Shown here piece by piece: positions 47,177 to 54,939 of a stretch of 64,000 bases of DNA. The notes beneath the pieces are model-generated. The model was given only the letters and a program-made list of their open reading frames with translations. It searched no databases and had not been told where the DNA came from. Both the position numbers and the translations under genes were made by a program. Every line of letters begins with the position of its first letter. Positions within the stretch are counted from its first letter, which is position 1. This stretch comes from Gordonia oryzae (GTDB lineage Bacteria; Actinomycetota; Actinomycetes; Mycobacteriales; Mycobacteriaceae), in contig NZ_RKMH01000016.1 in NCBI RefSeq assembly GCF_003797185.1, forward strand, positions 1 through 64,000. Reading direction: 5' to 3'.

Positions 47177-48526
47177 GTGACCGACGATGCGATGGCAGAC
47201 CGCGTGCACGATCTGATGGGAAGGGCGCACACAGATCTCGCGGAGATGGTTGCCTTCGAATCGGTCTACGACCCCACCGCACCCGCGCCCGCCGACTGCG
47301 CACGGATGGTCGACTGGCTGCAGGAGACCTTCACCGAGGCCGGCGTATCCGATGTCGAGGCGCACGTCACCGCCGACGGATCGCAGGCAGTGACCGGACA
47401 CATTCCCGGACCGGCCGACGCACCGACGGTGCTGCTGTATTTCCACCACGATGTGCAACCGCCCCTCGATGCCGATGCGTGGGACTCACCGGCGTGGACG
47501 CTGACCGAACGCGGCGGCCGCTGGTACGGCCGAGGTGCGGCCGACTGCAAAGGCAACATCGCCGTGCACCTGACCGCCCTGCGAGCGATTGGCGCGGACC
47601 TCGGGGTCGGCGTCAAGATCATCGGCGAGGGATCGGAGGAGCAGGGCTCCGGCGGGATCGAGGATTTCGTTCCCAAGAACCCCGAGCTGTTGCGCGCCGA
47701 CGCGATCCTGATCCTCGATTCCGGCAACATCGAAGTGGGGCGTCCGACCCTGACGACGAGTCTGCGCGGAATCGCCAACGTCGTTGTCAGTGTCGAAACA
47801 CTCTCCTCGGCAATGCATTCGGGAATGTTTGGCGGTGCGGCACCGGATGCGCTCGCCGCGCTGATCGCCATGCTCGCCACGCTGCGCGACGATGCGGGCA
47901 ACACCACCGTCGCCGGCCTCGACACCGATCAGGCGTGGACGGGTATCGACTATCCCGAGAGCCAGTTCCGAAGGGACGCAACGGTTCTCGACGGGGTAGA
48001 GGTGCTCGGTTCGGGATCGATCGCCGAGATGGTATGGGCCCGCCCGGCGGTGACCGTGCTGGGTATCGACTGCCCGCCGGTGGTCGGCTCGTCGGCGTCG
48101 GTCGTCCCGCGGGCCCGTGCGCGCATCAACTTGCGTGTGCCACCCGGCATGGATCCGGCAGCCGCCCAGGATGCGCTGATCGCCCACCTGCACGCCGCCG
48201 CGCCGTGGCATGTGCGGGTGTCGGTGGAGCGTGAGGCGACCGGAGCGCCATTCACGGGGTCGACAGAAGGGCCTGCCTTCGAGGCGATCTCGCGCTCCTT
48301 GAGCAGCGCCTACGGAACCGACGTCGTGCAGCAGGGACAGGGTGGATCGATTCCCTTGTGCACGGTGCTGCAGAACACCTTTCCCGACGCCGAGATCATG
48401 TTGTTCGGAGTTGAAGAACCGCGCTGCCTGATCCATGCACCCAACGAGAGTGTCGACCCCTCCGAGATCGAGCACATGGCGTTGGCCGAGGCGCTGTTTC
48501 TGCGGGACTACGGCTCTGCGCGGTGA
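47177..48526 (+). CDS. M20 family dipeptidase / peptidase
   Basis: The 449-aa zinc hydrolase of the M20 (CNDP-like/DapE) group cleaves dipeptides or related amides. H90-x-D92 (FHHDVQPP) binds metal, D123 in GRGAADCKGN bridges the two metals, and the catalytic and metal Glu pair is in IGEGSEEQGSGG. A lid/dimer domain lies at about 205-330, and the last metal His is probably in CLIHAPNESV. A Cys follows the bridging Asp where most relatives have Asp or Asn. The GTG at 47177 with GAGAGGA upstream is chosen. It is predicted to be cytosolic, since no signal peptide is seen. Confidence 0.88.
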   Translation: MTDDAMADRVHDLMGRAHTDLAEMVAFESVYDPTAPAPADCARMVDWLQETFTEAGVSDVEAHVTADGSQAVTGHIPGPADAPTVLLYFHHDVQPPLDADAWDSPAWTLTERGGRWYGRGAADCKGNIAVHLTALRAIGADLGVGVKIIGEGSEEQGSGGIEDFVPKNPELLRADAILILDSGNIEVGRPTLTTSLRGIANVVVSVETLSSAMHSGMFGGAAPDALAALIAMLATLRDDAGNTTVAGLDTDQAWTGIDYPESQFRRDATVLDGVEVLGSGSIAEMVWARPAVTVLGIDCPPVVGSSASVVPRARARINLRVPPGMDPAAAQDALIAHLHAAAPWHVRVSVEREATGAPFTGSTEGPAFEAISRSLSSAYGTDVVQQGQGGSIPLCTVLQNTFPDAEIMLFGVEEPRCLIHAPNESVDPSEIEHMALAEALFLRDYGSAR

Positions 48527-48531
48527 GCTGA

Positions 48532-49060
48532 TCAGCTCCCGCTGAACCGCTGCACCAGAAGGGCTTTCATTTGCGGGCGACTGGCCGCGACGAGGGTGAA
48601 CTCTGGTCTGTGGGCCAGAGCTTGCGCGTCGTTGCCGGACAGCAGAGAACGTGCATCGTCGGCGAAGATCAGCGCGGGGCGGCGTCGACCACCGGCCCGG
48701 TGTCGTCGGCGCCGAGGGCGTTATCGAGTCGCGCGCGGGCCCCACCGGACCGTTTCCGAAGCGCCCGAGCGGCTTTCACCTCGCCGCCGCCACCGCGTTC
48801 GAGCAGAGCAGTGGCACGACGCAGGATGCCGGACGGGAGGGTGCCGTTGAAGCGTAGGCCGTGATCTGGGTGGCGAAGACCTGCTCGAGGCTGACGCGAG
48901 AGACGATGGCGTCGTCGATCCGCACCCCCGCCACTCCCCGGAACGCCGTCCTGGTGGTGTGGACACCGACAGGTGACATCAACGATCGCCGCGATCACCT
49001 CCTCGGTCTGCACATTTCGGGCCCAGATCTGCAGGATATGCACGATGCCCCAGGGCTGAC
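48532..49060 (-). pseudogene. decayed gene, three or more reading-frame breaks
   Basis: Read on the minus strand, protein-like sequence continues through shifting frames. First come VRIDDAIVSRVSLEQVFATQ (around 48840-48910) and then FNGTLPSGILRRATALLERG (around 48780-48850). KAARALRKRSGGARARLDNA follows and ends at a stop at 48669. A third frame with IFADDARSLLSG and EFTLVAASRPQMKALLVQRF ends at 48532. Each piece shows consistent coding character but none has a start, so frameshifts have broken the gene. The family is not recognised. Confidence 0.55.
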
Positions 49061-49285
49061 CAACGGTGCGTATCCGTCGCGTATTCAGCCGCCCTCGGTC
49101 CGTGTGGCCGCCATCCGCGGCGGGGGCGGGGCGACACCGGTGTGGCCACTCCCGCCCGGATTCGGCCGGTGGCGGTCGCGTCGAGATACAGATCCTGCAA
49201 GCGTGCCGGTCACCCGGCCACTGCAACGCCGTCGCACCGGCCGCAGAGCGATGCGGCCGGTGCGAGAACGAACGGAATCAGTTGG

Positions 49286-49954
49286 TTATACGGTGCACAG
49301 CGGCGAGTAGTCCGAGCGTCCGCCGGTCGTCGGTGAGATCAGGAAGGTGCAGGAGTTGAAGCCCGCGGCCTCGGTGCGGCGCTTGAGCATCCGCAGCGCA
49401 TCGGTGGTCAGCACCTTCTCGCGGCTCAACACGAATCCGGACAGTCGCGTCGGATCGCCGACAATCGCGAACTGGTACGGCTCTGTGCTGGTCGCACCCG
49501 CGCCGATGGCGTCGCGACCCTGGGCGTCGCCCACCCACGTCACGATGTAGTTGGGGTTGTTACCCGGGTTGATGGTGTTGGGCACGCCCGGAAAGGTCAC
49601 CACCAGTTGTGCTTTGGTGACCGGATCGACGACGGTCGCCTTGCCCTTGATGCCGTCGGACTGCCCGGTGAACGAGGTGCACTTGTTGTCGACGCCAATG
49701 GTCGTCGCATTGATCGGGGTGTAGGTGGCGTTGGTGTCCTTCGCGCAGCGCGCCCCGAAGAACGACGGGACGGTCGCCTGCTGCCACCACGTCCCGAGAT
49801 ATCGCGTGATGTCGAGCTTGGCGACCGGCCGGAGCGGCGCGGCGTCCGCGGTCGCGGGGGTGGCTACCAACGCCACCACGGCCCCGAGGACGACCAGAAG
49901 CGGTACGAGGAGGCGGACGGTTCTGCGAGTGTGTGGCATGCGCGGGAGCGGCAT
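49286..49954 (-). CDS. secreted lipocalin-family protein
   Basis: The 222-aa protein has a signal peptide (basic start RRTVRLL, hydrophobic core to about residue 30, cleavage near ADA at 37-38). The mature lipocalin barrel opens LDITRYLGTWWQQATVPSFF, the GxW motif of lipocalins, continues with VTKAQLVVTFPGVPN and PNYIVTWVGDAQ, and ends with SGFVLSREKVLTTDALRMLK. Cys69 with Cys93 or the late pair around C201/C220 may form disulfides. It resembles Blc-type proteins that carry hydrophobic ligands in the envelope, but without an obvious lipobox. Confidence 0.85.
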   Translation of the reverse strand: MPLPRMPHTRRTVRLLVPLLVVLGAVVALVATPATADAAPLRPVAKLDITRYLGTWWQQATVPSFFGARCAKDTNATYTPINATTIGVDNKCTSFTGQSDGIKGKATVVDPVTKAQLVVTFPGVPNTINPGNNPNYIVTWVGDAQGRDAIGAGATSTEPYQFAIVGDPTRLSGFVLSREKVLTTDALRMLKRRTEAAGFNSCTFLISPTTGGRSDYSPLCTV

Positions 49955-50084
49955 GGTCGGGAGTCCCTTCGGTCGTCGGTGCCGGACGAGCGGTGATTCG
50001 CCGCCGACCCGGTCCCCGGATGGGTGGGAACTGCTCGCCCAGGCGTGCGTGTGTCGGCCTAGAGCCTAGTTGTTCGGCCGTGCG

Positions 50085-50408
50085 TCACTGGCGCGGGTTC
50101 CACGAGTACACCGCGCAGATCAGGAGGACGTCGAGGTCGATGATGAGGATCGGCCATGTGGGGCAGTGCGGCAGCCACAGGAACTGGACGATTGACAGCG
50201 CGGCGATGATGATCGCCGCGACAATCGTGAGCCCGACAACGAAACCCCGCTGGACGGCCGACGCGGCGCTTCGTGGTCGACCCTCCGCCGGCTCGTCACG
50301 GCCACTTCTTCCGTCGTTCTGCGCGATTCGTGAATCGGCGTGGTCGGATTTCCGGCTCCCGTTCGTCGCTTTCGCCCAGTGGGCGCCCGCCTGTCGCCGC
50401 AGCTCCAC
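50085..50408 (-). CDS. small two-TM membrane protein, unknown
   Basis: The 107-aa frame has a polar, charged N-terminal half (residues 1-52) and two hydrophobic segments at 55-75 and 84-101 separated by a short W-L-P-H-C-P-T-W loop. The clean hydrophobic pattern makes it plausible, and the 5' boundary is uncertain. It sits just left of the tRNA-Pro gene. Confidence 0.5.
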   Translation of the reverse strand: MELRRQAGAHWAKATNGSRKSDHADSRIAQNDGRSGRDEPAEGRPRSAASAVQRGFVVGLTIVAAIIIAALSIVQFLWLPHCPTWPILIIDLDVLLICAVYSWNPRQ

Positions 50409-50475
50409 TTTTGGCCCTCTACCAGGCGATTTAGTGCCCGGCCATCATCGGGGGTAAGCTATCGCAGGTTGTACA

Positions 50476-50549
<74 letters not shown>

Positions 50550-50599
50550 CGTGTTGGTTGAGACACAGTTGAGGCCCTGGCCAGGAGAAATCCGGTCAG

Positions 50600-51090
50600 G
50601 GCTTCCTCGTTTCTGCGTTCGATTCGGTTCCGGTGTTGACCGCCGTCCGCAGTGCGTCCGCAGTGCGTCCGCAGCAGCTTCACGCGCGGCGTCGAGAGCA
50701 TCGGCCATACGTTCGAGATCGTCGGGGAAGAGATCGGCTAGGTGTCGAGCGTGAGCGCTGCGGACTGGTGGCCGAGCATGGTCTGGACCGCTTTCACAAG
50801 GGCGCCCGCTGAGATCGCCAACGACTACGCGGTGGACCGCAGATCGTGGATCGTGGCCTTGGGGAAATCGCTCAGCACCTCTCCGTCATCGCTGACAGGG
50901 CGAACCGACTCGATGGCCTTGTTGAACCTGCGGGTGCGAAACGTCGCAATCCGGAGCACGCCTCCCTCGGCCGCGGTGAACGGGAGTTCGTTGCGGTTCT
51001 TGCTGGCCATCGCGGCTGCCAGGTCATCGACGAGGAACTTAGGGAACGGTACCGACCGGCGTTCGTGATTCTTCGGAGATGGTCGTAGAG
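50600..51090 (-). pseudogene. tyrosine recombinase (phage-type integrase), degraded
   Basis: The minus strand encodes the C-terminal half of an integrase. KNHERRSVPFPKFLVDDLAA and IATFRTRRFNKAIESVRP are followed by ATIHDLRSTA, where the catalytic HxLR motif (H-D-L-R) is intact. A nonsense codon (TAG) comes next, after which the frame continues AISAGALVKAVQTMLGHQS (GHxS motif). A 1-base deletion in the TYADLF region removes the catalytic Tyr codon, and DLFPDDLERMADALDAAREA follows in the new frame. An 11-bp triplication (GTCCGCAGTGC) further disrupts the end. The N-terminal part is not recognisable. Confidence 0.85.
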
Positions 51091-51473
51091 GTTGAGGTGG
51101 CGGGTGGTCAGATCGGCGATCCGGCGCTCGGGCGTCATCGCAGCCTACCTTCCACAGACACGACAGGTACGGCAGCCGATGCGGTCGTGTGCGGCAGCCC
51201 GGACGAGCGCGACGCTGGTCCGGTGCCAGGAGGGCGGGTTCGGAGACGAAGACGCCCAGGTGTGCTGTAGGGGAAATCAGTGCCTCGAAATCAGGTTGTA
51301 TGCCGCGCTCGTCTTGAAAACGAGCGCGGGCGATCCCACGCAGCCAGCAAGGGCGTCCGCAGTCAGTCCCCACTCATCACACCCAATACGCGACCAAGAT
51401 CATCAACGCCGATGAGCACGTGTTTCACGCTCTGCCGTGACTCACCAACATCAGCAAACACCCAGGTAACCGA

Positions 51474-51516
51474 CGTTCGGGACGAAGAGGTCGTGGGTTC
51501 GAATCTCGCCACCCCG
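51474..51516 (+). repeat. attR-like partial duplicate of tRNA-Pro
   Basis: These 43 bp repeat the tRNA-Pro 3' half (50506-50548) with one difference. No D arm or 5' acceptor strand precedes it, so it is not a tRNA gene but the far boundary of a former integrated element. The space between holds only integrase debris. Confidence 0.88.
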
Positions 51517-51619
51517 GACCAGCGGATGAGGTTTGCCGAATCCGACAGAGCGTTCTCGTTCCGGTCTCCGCGGACCACGAGATCGGTCGAGATCCGATAG
51601 GCAATCGACGTGGTGGCAC

Positions 51620-52159
51620 TCATGATCGAGCGCTGCACGTGCCGCGTATTCGTGCCGACACCTCGGCGGCTACGCGGCGGGGTGCCTTCTCTCGATACAG
51701 CGACACCATTGCTTGACAGTAGAGGACGTCTCCAAATCGAGTGACTCCGGCGAAGTTGACCGCGTAATCGAAGGTCTCTCCTTGGTACGGGACGTCGAGG
51801 GTGGCGCCGGTGGCGTGCTCGGACGGTGAGACGATGACCGCACTCACACGGACGAACGGCGTAGACCGGGCGAGAGCCACGTGCGATATCACGTTTTGGG
51901 CGGCAACCTTGGCATATGTGTCACCGGTCGCCGCGCCCGCGCTGACGGCAACGGCCGGAATGCCGACGCAGAACCATCCGAGGAAAAAGAGGGCGGACTG
52001 CCACCACTGCCAGGCATGCAGCCATCGTTCGCGCCACACGATGAGCGGTGCCGCGAGTACCACCACTGCGCCGATCACTATCGCCATTTGCCAACCGGAG
52101 ACGTCTGTTGTGGCAATGTCGGGAATCGTTGTCCACGGTATGTCGAGCGGCGCTGTCAT
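51620..52159 (-). CDS. membrane protein, unknown, with soluble C-terminal domain
   Basis: The 179-aa protein has two hydrophobic segments (about residues 22-41 and 53-72) separated by a W-rich loop (RERWLHAWQWWQSALFFLGW), then a soluble beta-rich C-terminal domain of about 95 residues (STPFVRVSAVIVSP to FAGVTRFGDVLYCQA). The start at ATG 52159 is preferred; ATG 52192 in frame is an alternative. It lies just outside the att scar. No family is recognised. Confidence 0.55.
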   Translation of the reverse strand: MTAPLDIPWTTIPDIATTDVSGWQMAIVIGAVVVLAAPLIVWRERWLHAWQWWQSALFFLGWFCVGIPAVAVSAGAATGDTYAKVAAQNVISHVALARSTPFVRVSAVIVSPSEHATGATLDVPYQGETFDYAVNFAGVTRFGDVLYCQAMVSLYREKAPRRVAAEVSARIRGTCSARS

Positions 52160-52284
52160 AGCTTCATGATATTGACCAAGGGACATAGCCAATTTGATTT
52201 ATGGAATCAGGACGATTCCTCGCCGCCTGTCGACGTCCTTTCGTCGAGTGACGACGGCGGAACGATCACGTGGGGCGACGGGGC

Positions 52285-53073
52285 ATGATCGGAGTGGTGA
52301 GCACTCAGACGATCCTCGAACGTTCCGATGGGCCGGTGCGGATTCTCGGCCTCAACAGACCCGAGCGCCGCAATGCCGTCGACCGTCCGACGGCGCAGGC
52401 GCTCGCCGATGCATTCCGTCGTTTCGACGCCGACGAGAGCGCGTCGGTGGCCGTGCTCTATGGAGAAGGTGGAACCTTCTGCGCGGGAGCCGATCTCAAG
52501 GCCATAGCCGATGGCAGCACCCGCAACCGGGTGGAAGCCGACGGCGACGGGCCGATGGGACCGACGCGACTGCGATTGGGTAAGCCGGTGATCGCCGCCA
52601 TCTCCGGGTACGCGGTCGCGGGCGGATTGGAGCTGGCGATCTGGGCTGATCTCCGTGTCGCCGACGACGATGCGGTGCTGGGGGTGTTCTGCCGCCGCTG
52701 GGGCGTACCGCTCATCGACGGCGGCACCGTGCGGCTGCCGCACCTCATCGGGTCGAGTCGCGCGATGGATCTCATCCTCACCGGCCGTGCGGTGTCGGCG
52801 CGCGAAGCCCTAGACATGGGGTTGGTGAATCGACTTGTGCCCTCCGGGCAGTCCCTGGAGCGGGCGGTGGAACTCGCGCATGAACTCGCGTCGTTTCCGC
52901 AGACCTGCCTACGCCACGACCGGCTCTCGGCGCTCGAGCAGGAAGGGATGGCCGAACCCGACGGCATCCACAACGAATACCTGCACGGACTGCACTCGAT
53001 CCAAGCCGATACCGTCACCGGGGCAACACGATTCGCGCAGGGCGCCGGGCGGCACGGGTCGTTCGGGGAGTGA
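52285..53073 (+). CDS. enoyl-CoA hydratase/isomerase family protein
   Basis: The 262-aa crotonase has the usual opening ILGLNRPERRNAVD, an oxyanion hole region GEGGTFCAGADLKAI, the second oxyanion segment KPVIAAISGYAVAGGLELAI (residues about 95-115) and VLGVFCRRWGVPLIDGGTVRLP with Glu-less active site (Asp-Gly-Gly where hydratases keep Glu). The loss of the second catalytic Glu suggests isomerase or another crotonase activity rather than plain hydration. The ATG at 52285 is chosen; GTG 52297 is possible. It is probably in fatty-acid or aromatic-acid catabolism. Confidence 0.85.
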   Translation: MIGVVSTQTILERSDGPVRILGLNRPERRNAVDRPTAQALADAFRRFDADESASVAVLYGEGGTFCAGADLKAIADGSTRNRVEADGDGPMGPTRLRLGKPVIAAISGYAVAGGLELAIWADLRVADDDAVLGVFCRRWGVPLIDGGTVRLPHLIGSSRAMDLILTGRAVSAREALDMGLVNRLVPSGQSLERAVELAHELASFPQTCLRHDRLSALEQEGMAEPDGIHNEYLHGLHSIQADTVTGATRFAQGAGRHGSFGE

Positions 53074-53160
53074 CGCGGTACCACGCCTCGATCCGTCTGC
53101 CAGGCAGCGTTGCGGCGCCCATCGCGTCACCGGACAAGGGTGACGCTCGGCTGCACTCCG

Positions 53161-53856
53161 TCAGCACCCCAGCTGATCGGCCAGGTCGTCGAGGTCTCGG
53201 GCGTGGATGTCGTTGTCCGGCGAGCCCGAATCGTCTTTGAGTGCCGGGTCGCCCCACTCGAGGGGACGCTCGACGAACGCCGACCGCAACCCGTGAGAGC
53301 GGGCGGCGTCGAGATCGGATTGGTGGGTCGCGACCATCATCACCTCGTCGGGCCGCGCTTCCATCAGCCCGGCCAGCCCGAGATAGGTCTGCGGCGCCGG
53401 CTTGTAGTGATGCCACAGATCCGAGCCGCCGATGAAATCCCAGCCGAAGCCGTTGCGTTTGGCCATCTCGGTGAGCAATGCGACGCTCCCATTACTCAAC
53501 GCGCACACCGTGAATTGACGTCGCATACGAGCCAGCCCGCGCGCCGAGTCCGGCCATCCGGGGATCTCGCGCCAGGCACGCACGAGGTCGGCGGCACGGT
53601 CGGCGCCGATCGCGACGCCGAAGTGTGCGGCGACCTCGGCCAGGGTGTCGGACTGTAGTTCGTCGAGTCCGCGCCAACCGGTTTCACCGGCCTCGACGCG
53701 AGCGATGGCGGGTGAGTAGCGGGCTCGCCACTGCCGGGCGAACTCGGCCGCGTCGACTCCGGGCACGCAGCGCGCCACCGCGGCACTGATACCGCCGAGC
53801 CAGTCGGTGAGGGTCCCGAAGGTGTCGAATGCCAGCACGCGAGGAGTCGTCGACAT
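53161..53856 (-). CDS. haloacid dehalogenase type II-like hydrolase
   Basis: The 231-aa HAD hydrolase has nucleophile Asp11 in VLAFDTFGTLTDW, Ser/Thr motif II in ALSNGS (residues about 118-123), the motif III Lys in HHYKPAPQTYLGL, and motif IV in VMMVATHQSDLDAARSHGL. Lengths and the FDTFGTL start fit (S)-2-haloacid dehalogenase type II proteins, but many of these act on phosphates or unknown esters. The ATG at 53856 is preferred; the upstream reading is a shadow of the neighbour. It is 13 bp after the metallophosphoesterase stop on the same strand. Confidence 0.8.
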   Translation of the reverse strand: MSTTPRVLAFDTFGTLTDWLGGISAAVARCVPGVDAAEFARQWRARYSPAIARVEAGETGWRGLDELQSDTLAEVAAHFGVAIGADRAADLVRAWREIPGWPDSARGLARMRRQFTVCALSNGSVALLTEMAKRNGFGWDFIGGSDLWHHYKPAPQTYLGLAGLMEARPDEVMMVATHQSDLDAARSHGLRSAFVERPLEWGDPALKDDSGSPDNDIHARDLDDLADQLGC

Positions 53857-53869
53857 TTCCGGCGTTGCG

Positions 53870-54868
53870 TCAGCGCGCGTCGGTGGCCAACTGCGGCAGC
53901 GAGTGGTCCTCCTCGAATTCGGCGTCGCCGTGGGAGACCGGGGTGAGGGTGAGCAGACTGGCCTCGGGCCGGCAGCAGAACCGTGCGGGAACATACGGAG
54001 AGGTACCCAGACCGGCGCTGACGTGCAGCTTCATCGTCGACCCCCAGGCCGAGGTGCCCTTGACCCGGGAGCGATCGAGGTGGCAGTTGGTGACGAGCGC
54101 ACCGACAAGCGGCAGACACAGTTGGCCGCCGTGGGTGTGCCCGGCGAGCACGAGATCGTAACCGTCTTCGGCGAACCGGTCGAGGACCCGAGGTTCGGGT
54201 GAATGTGTCAGACCCAGACGCAACTGGGCGAGCGGATTGGGCCGTCCGGCGATGGTCTCGTAGCGGTCGCGTTCGATGTGCGGGTCGTCGACACCTGCCG
54301 CGACCACCCGCACCCCGCCGACCTCGAGTTCGCGTACCGAGTGCGTGGCGTCGAGCCAGCCGCGCTCGACGAATGCGGCCCGCAGGTCCTGCCACGGCAG
54401 GGGATCGCCGTGCGTGCGTTTGTGTTCGGTCTTGAAGTATTTGAACGGATTCTTCGGTGTCGGACCGAAGTAGTCATTCGATCCGAACACGAAAAGGCCA
54501 GGGCGCGAGAGTAATCCGCCGAGCGACTGGATTACCGCGGGCACCGCTTGCGGATGCGCCAGGTTGTCGCCGGTGTTGATCACCAGGTCCGGTTCGAGCG
54601 CCTCGAGTTCGGACACCCAGGCCTGCTTGAGTCGCTGGTTGGGCACCATGTGCAGGTCGCTGATATGCAGGACCCGCAACGGGGTGGCGCCGGGTTCTAG
54701 TACCGCCATCGTGGTGTGACGCAAGGTGAATGCGTTGCGCTCGATCAGCGTCGAGTAGAGCAGTCCGGCAGCGGCCGCCCCCGCGCCGACGGCAAGCGCC
54801 CGTGCTGCCGTCGACGTGCGAAGACGAGCGTCCACGCGCCAGGGCCGGGTCGAATCGAGGATGGACAT
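53870..54868 (-). CDS. membrane-anchored metallophosphoesterase
   Basis: The 332-aa calcineurin-like phosphoesterase begins with a membrane or Tat-less anchor (residues 22-42, ARALAVGAGAAAAGLLYSTL). The dinuclear metal motifs are VLHISDLHM (D-x-H), LVINTGDNLAH (G-D), FGSNDYFG (N-D replacing GNHD), and LAGHTHGGQLCLP (GHTH). It corresponds in order to Rv3683, which follows ponA2 in M. tuberculosis. It is probably cotranscribed with ponA2 (71 bp upstream) and the HAD gene. The substrate may be a phospholipid or cell-wall phosphate, by inference. Confidence 0.85.
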   Translation of the reverse strand: MSILDSTRPWRVDARLRTSTAARALAVGAGAAAAGLLYSTLIERNAFTLRHTTMAVLEPGATPLRVLHISDLHMVPNQRLKQAWVSELEALEPDLVINTGDNLAHPQAVPAVIQSLGGLLSRPGLFVFGSNDYFGPTPKNPFKYFKTEHKRTHGDPLPWQDLRAAFVERGWLDATHSVRELEVGGVRVVAAGVDDPHIERDRYETIAGRPNPLAQLRLGLTHSPEPRVLDRFAEDGYDLVLAGHTHGGQLCLPLVGALVTNCHLDRSRVKGTSAWGSTMKLHVSAGLGTSPYVPARFCCRPEASLLTLTPVSHGDAEFEEDHSLPQLATDAR

Positions 54869-54939
54869 TTTCTCAGGATACGCGCCGCCGGAGGGCGCGT
54901 GTCGGGGTCGTGACGGACAACCCGTCCGGCGACTCGACA

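Noticed and set aside
51474-51516. second tRNA gene
   Set aside because: Only the 3' half is present; no D arm or 5' acceptor strand, so it is an att-site copy.
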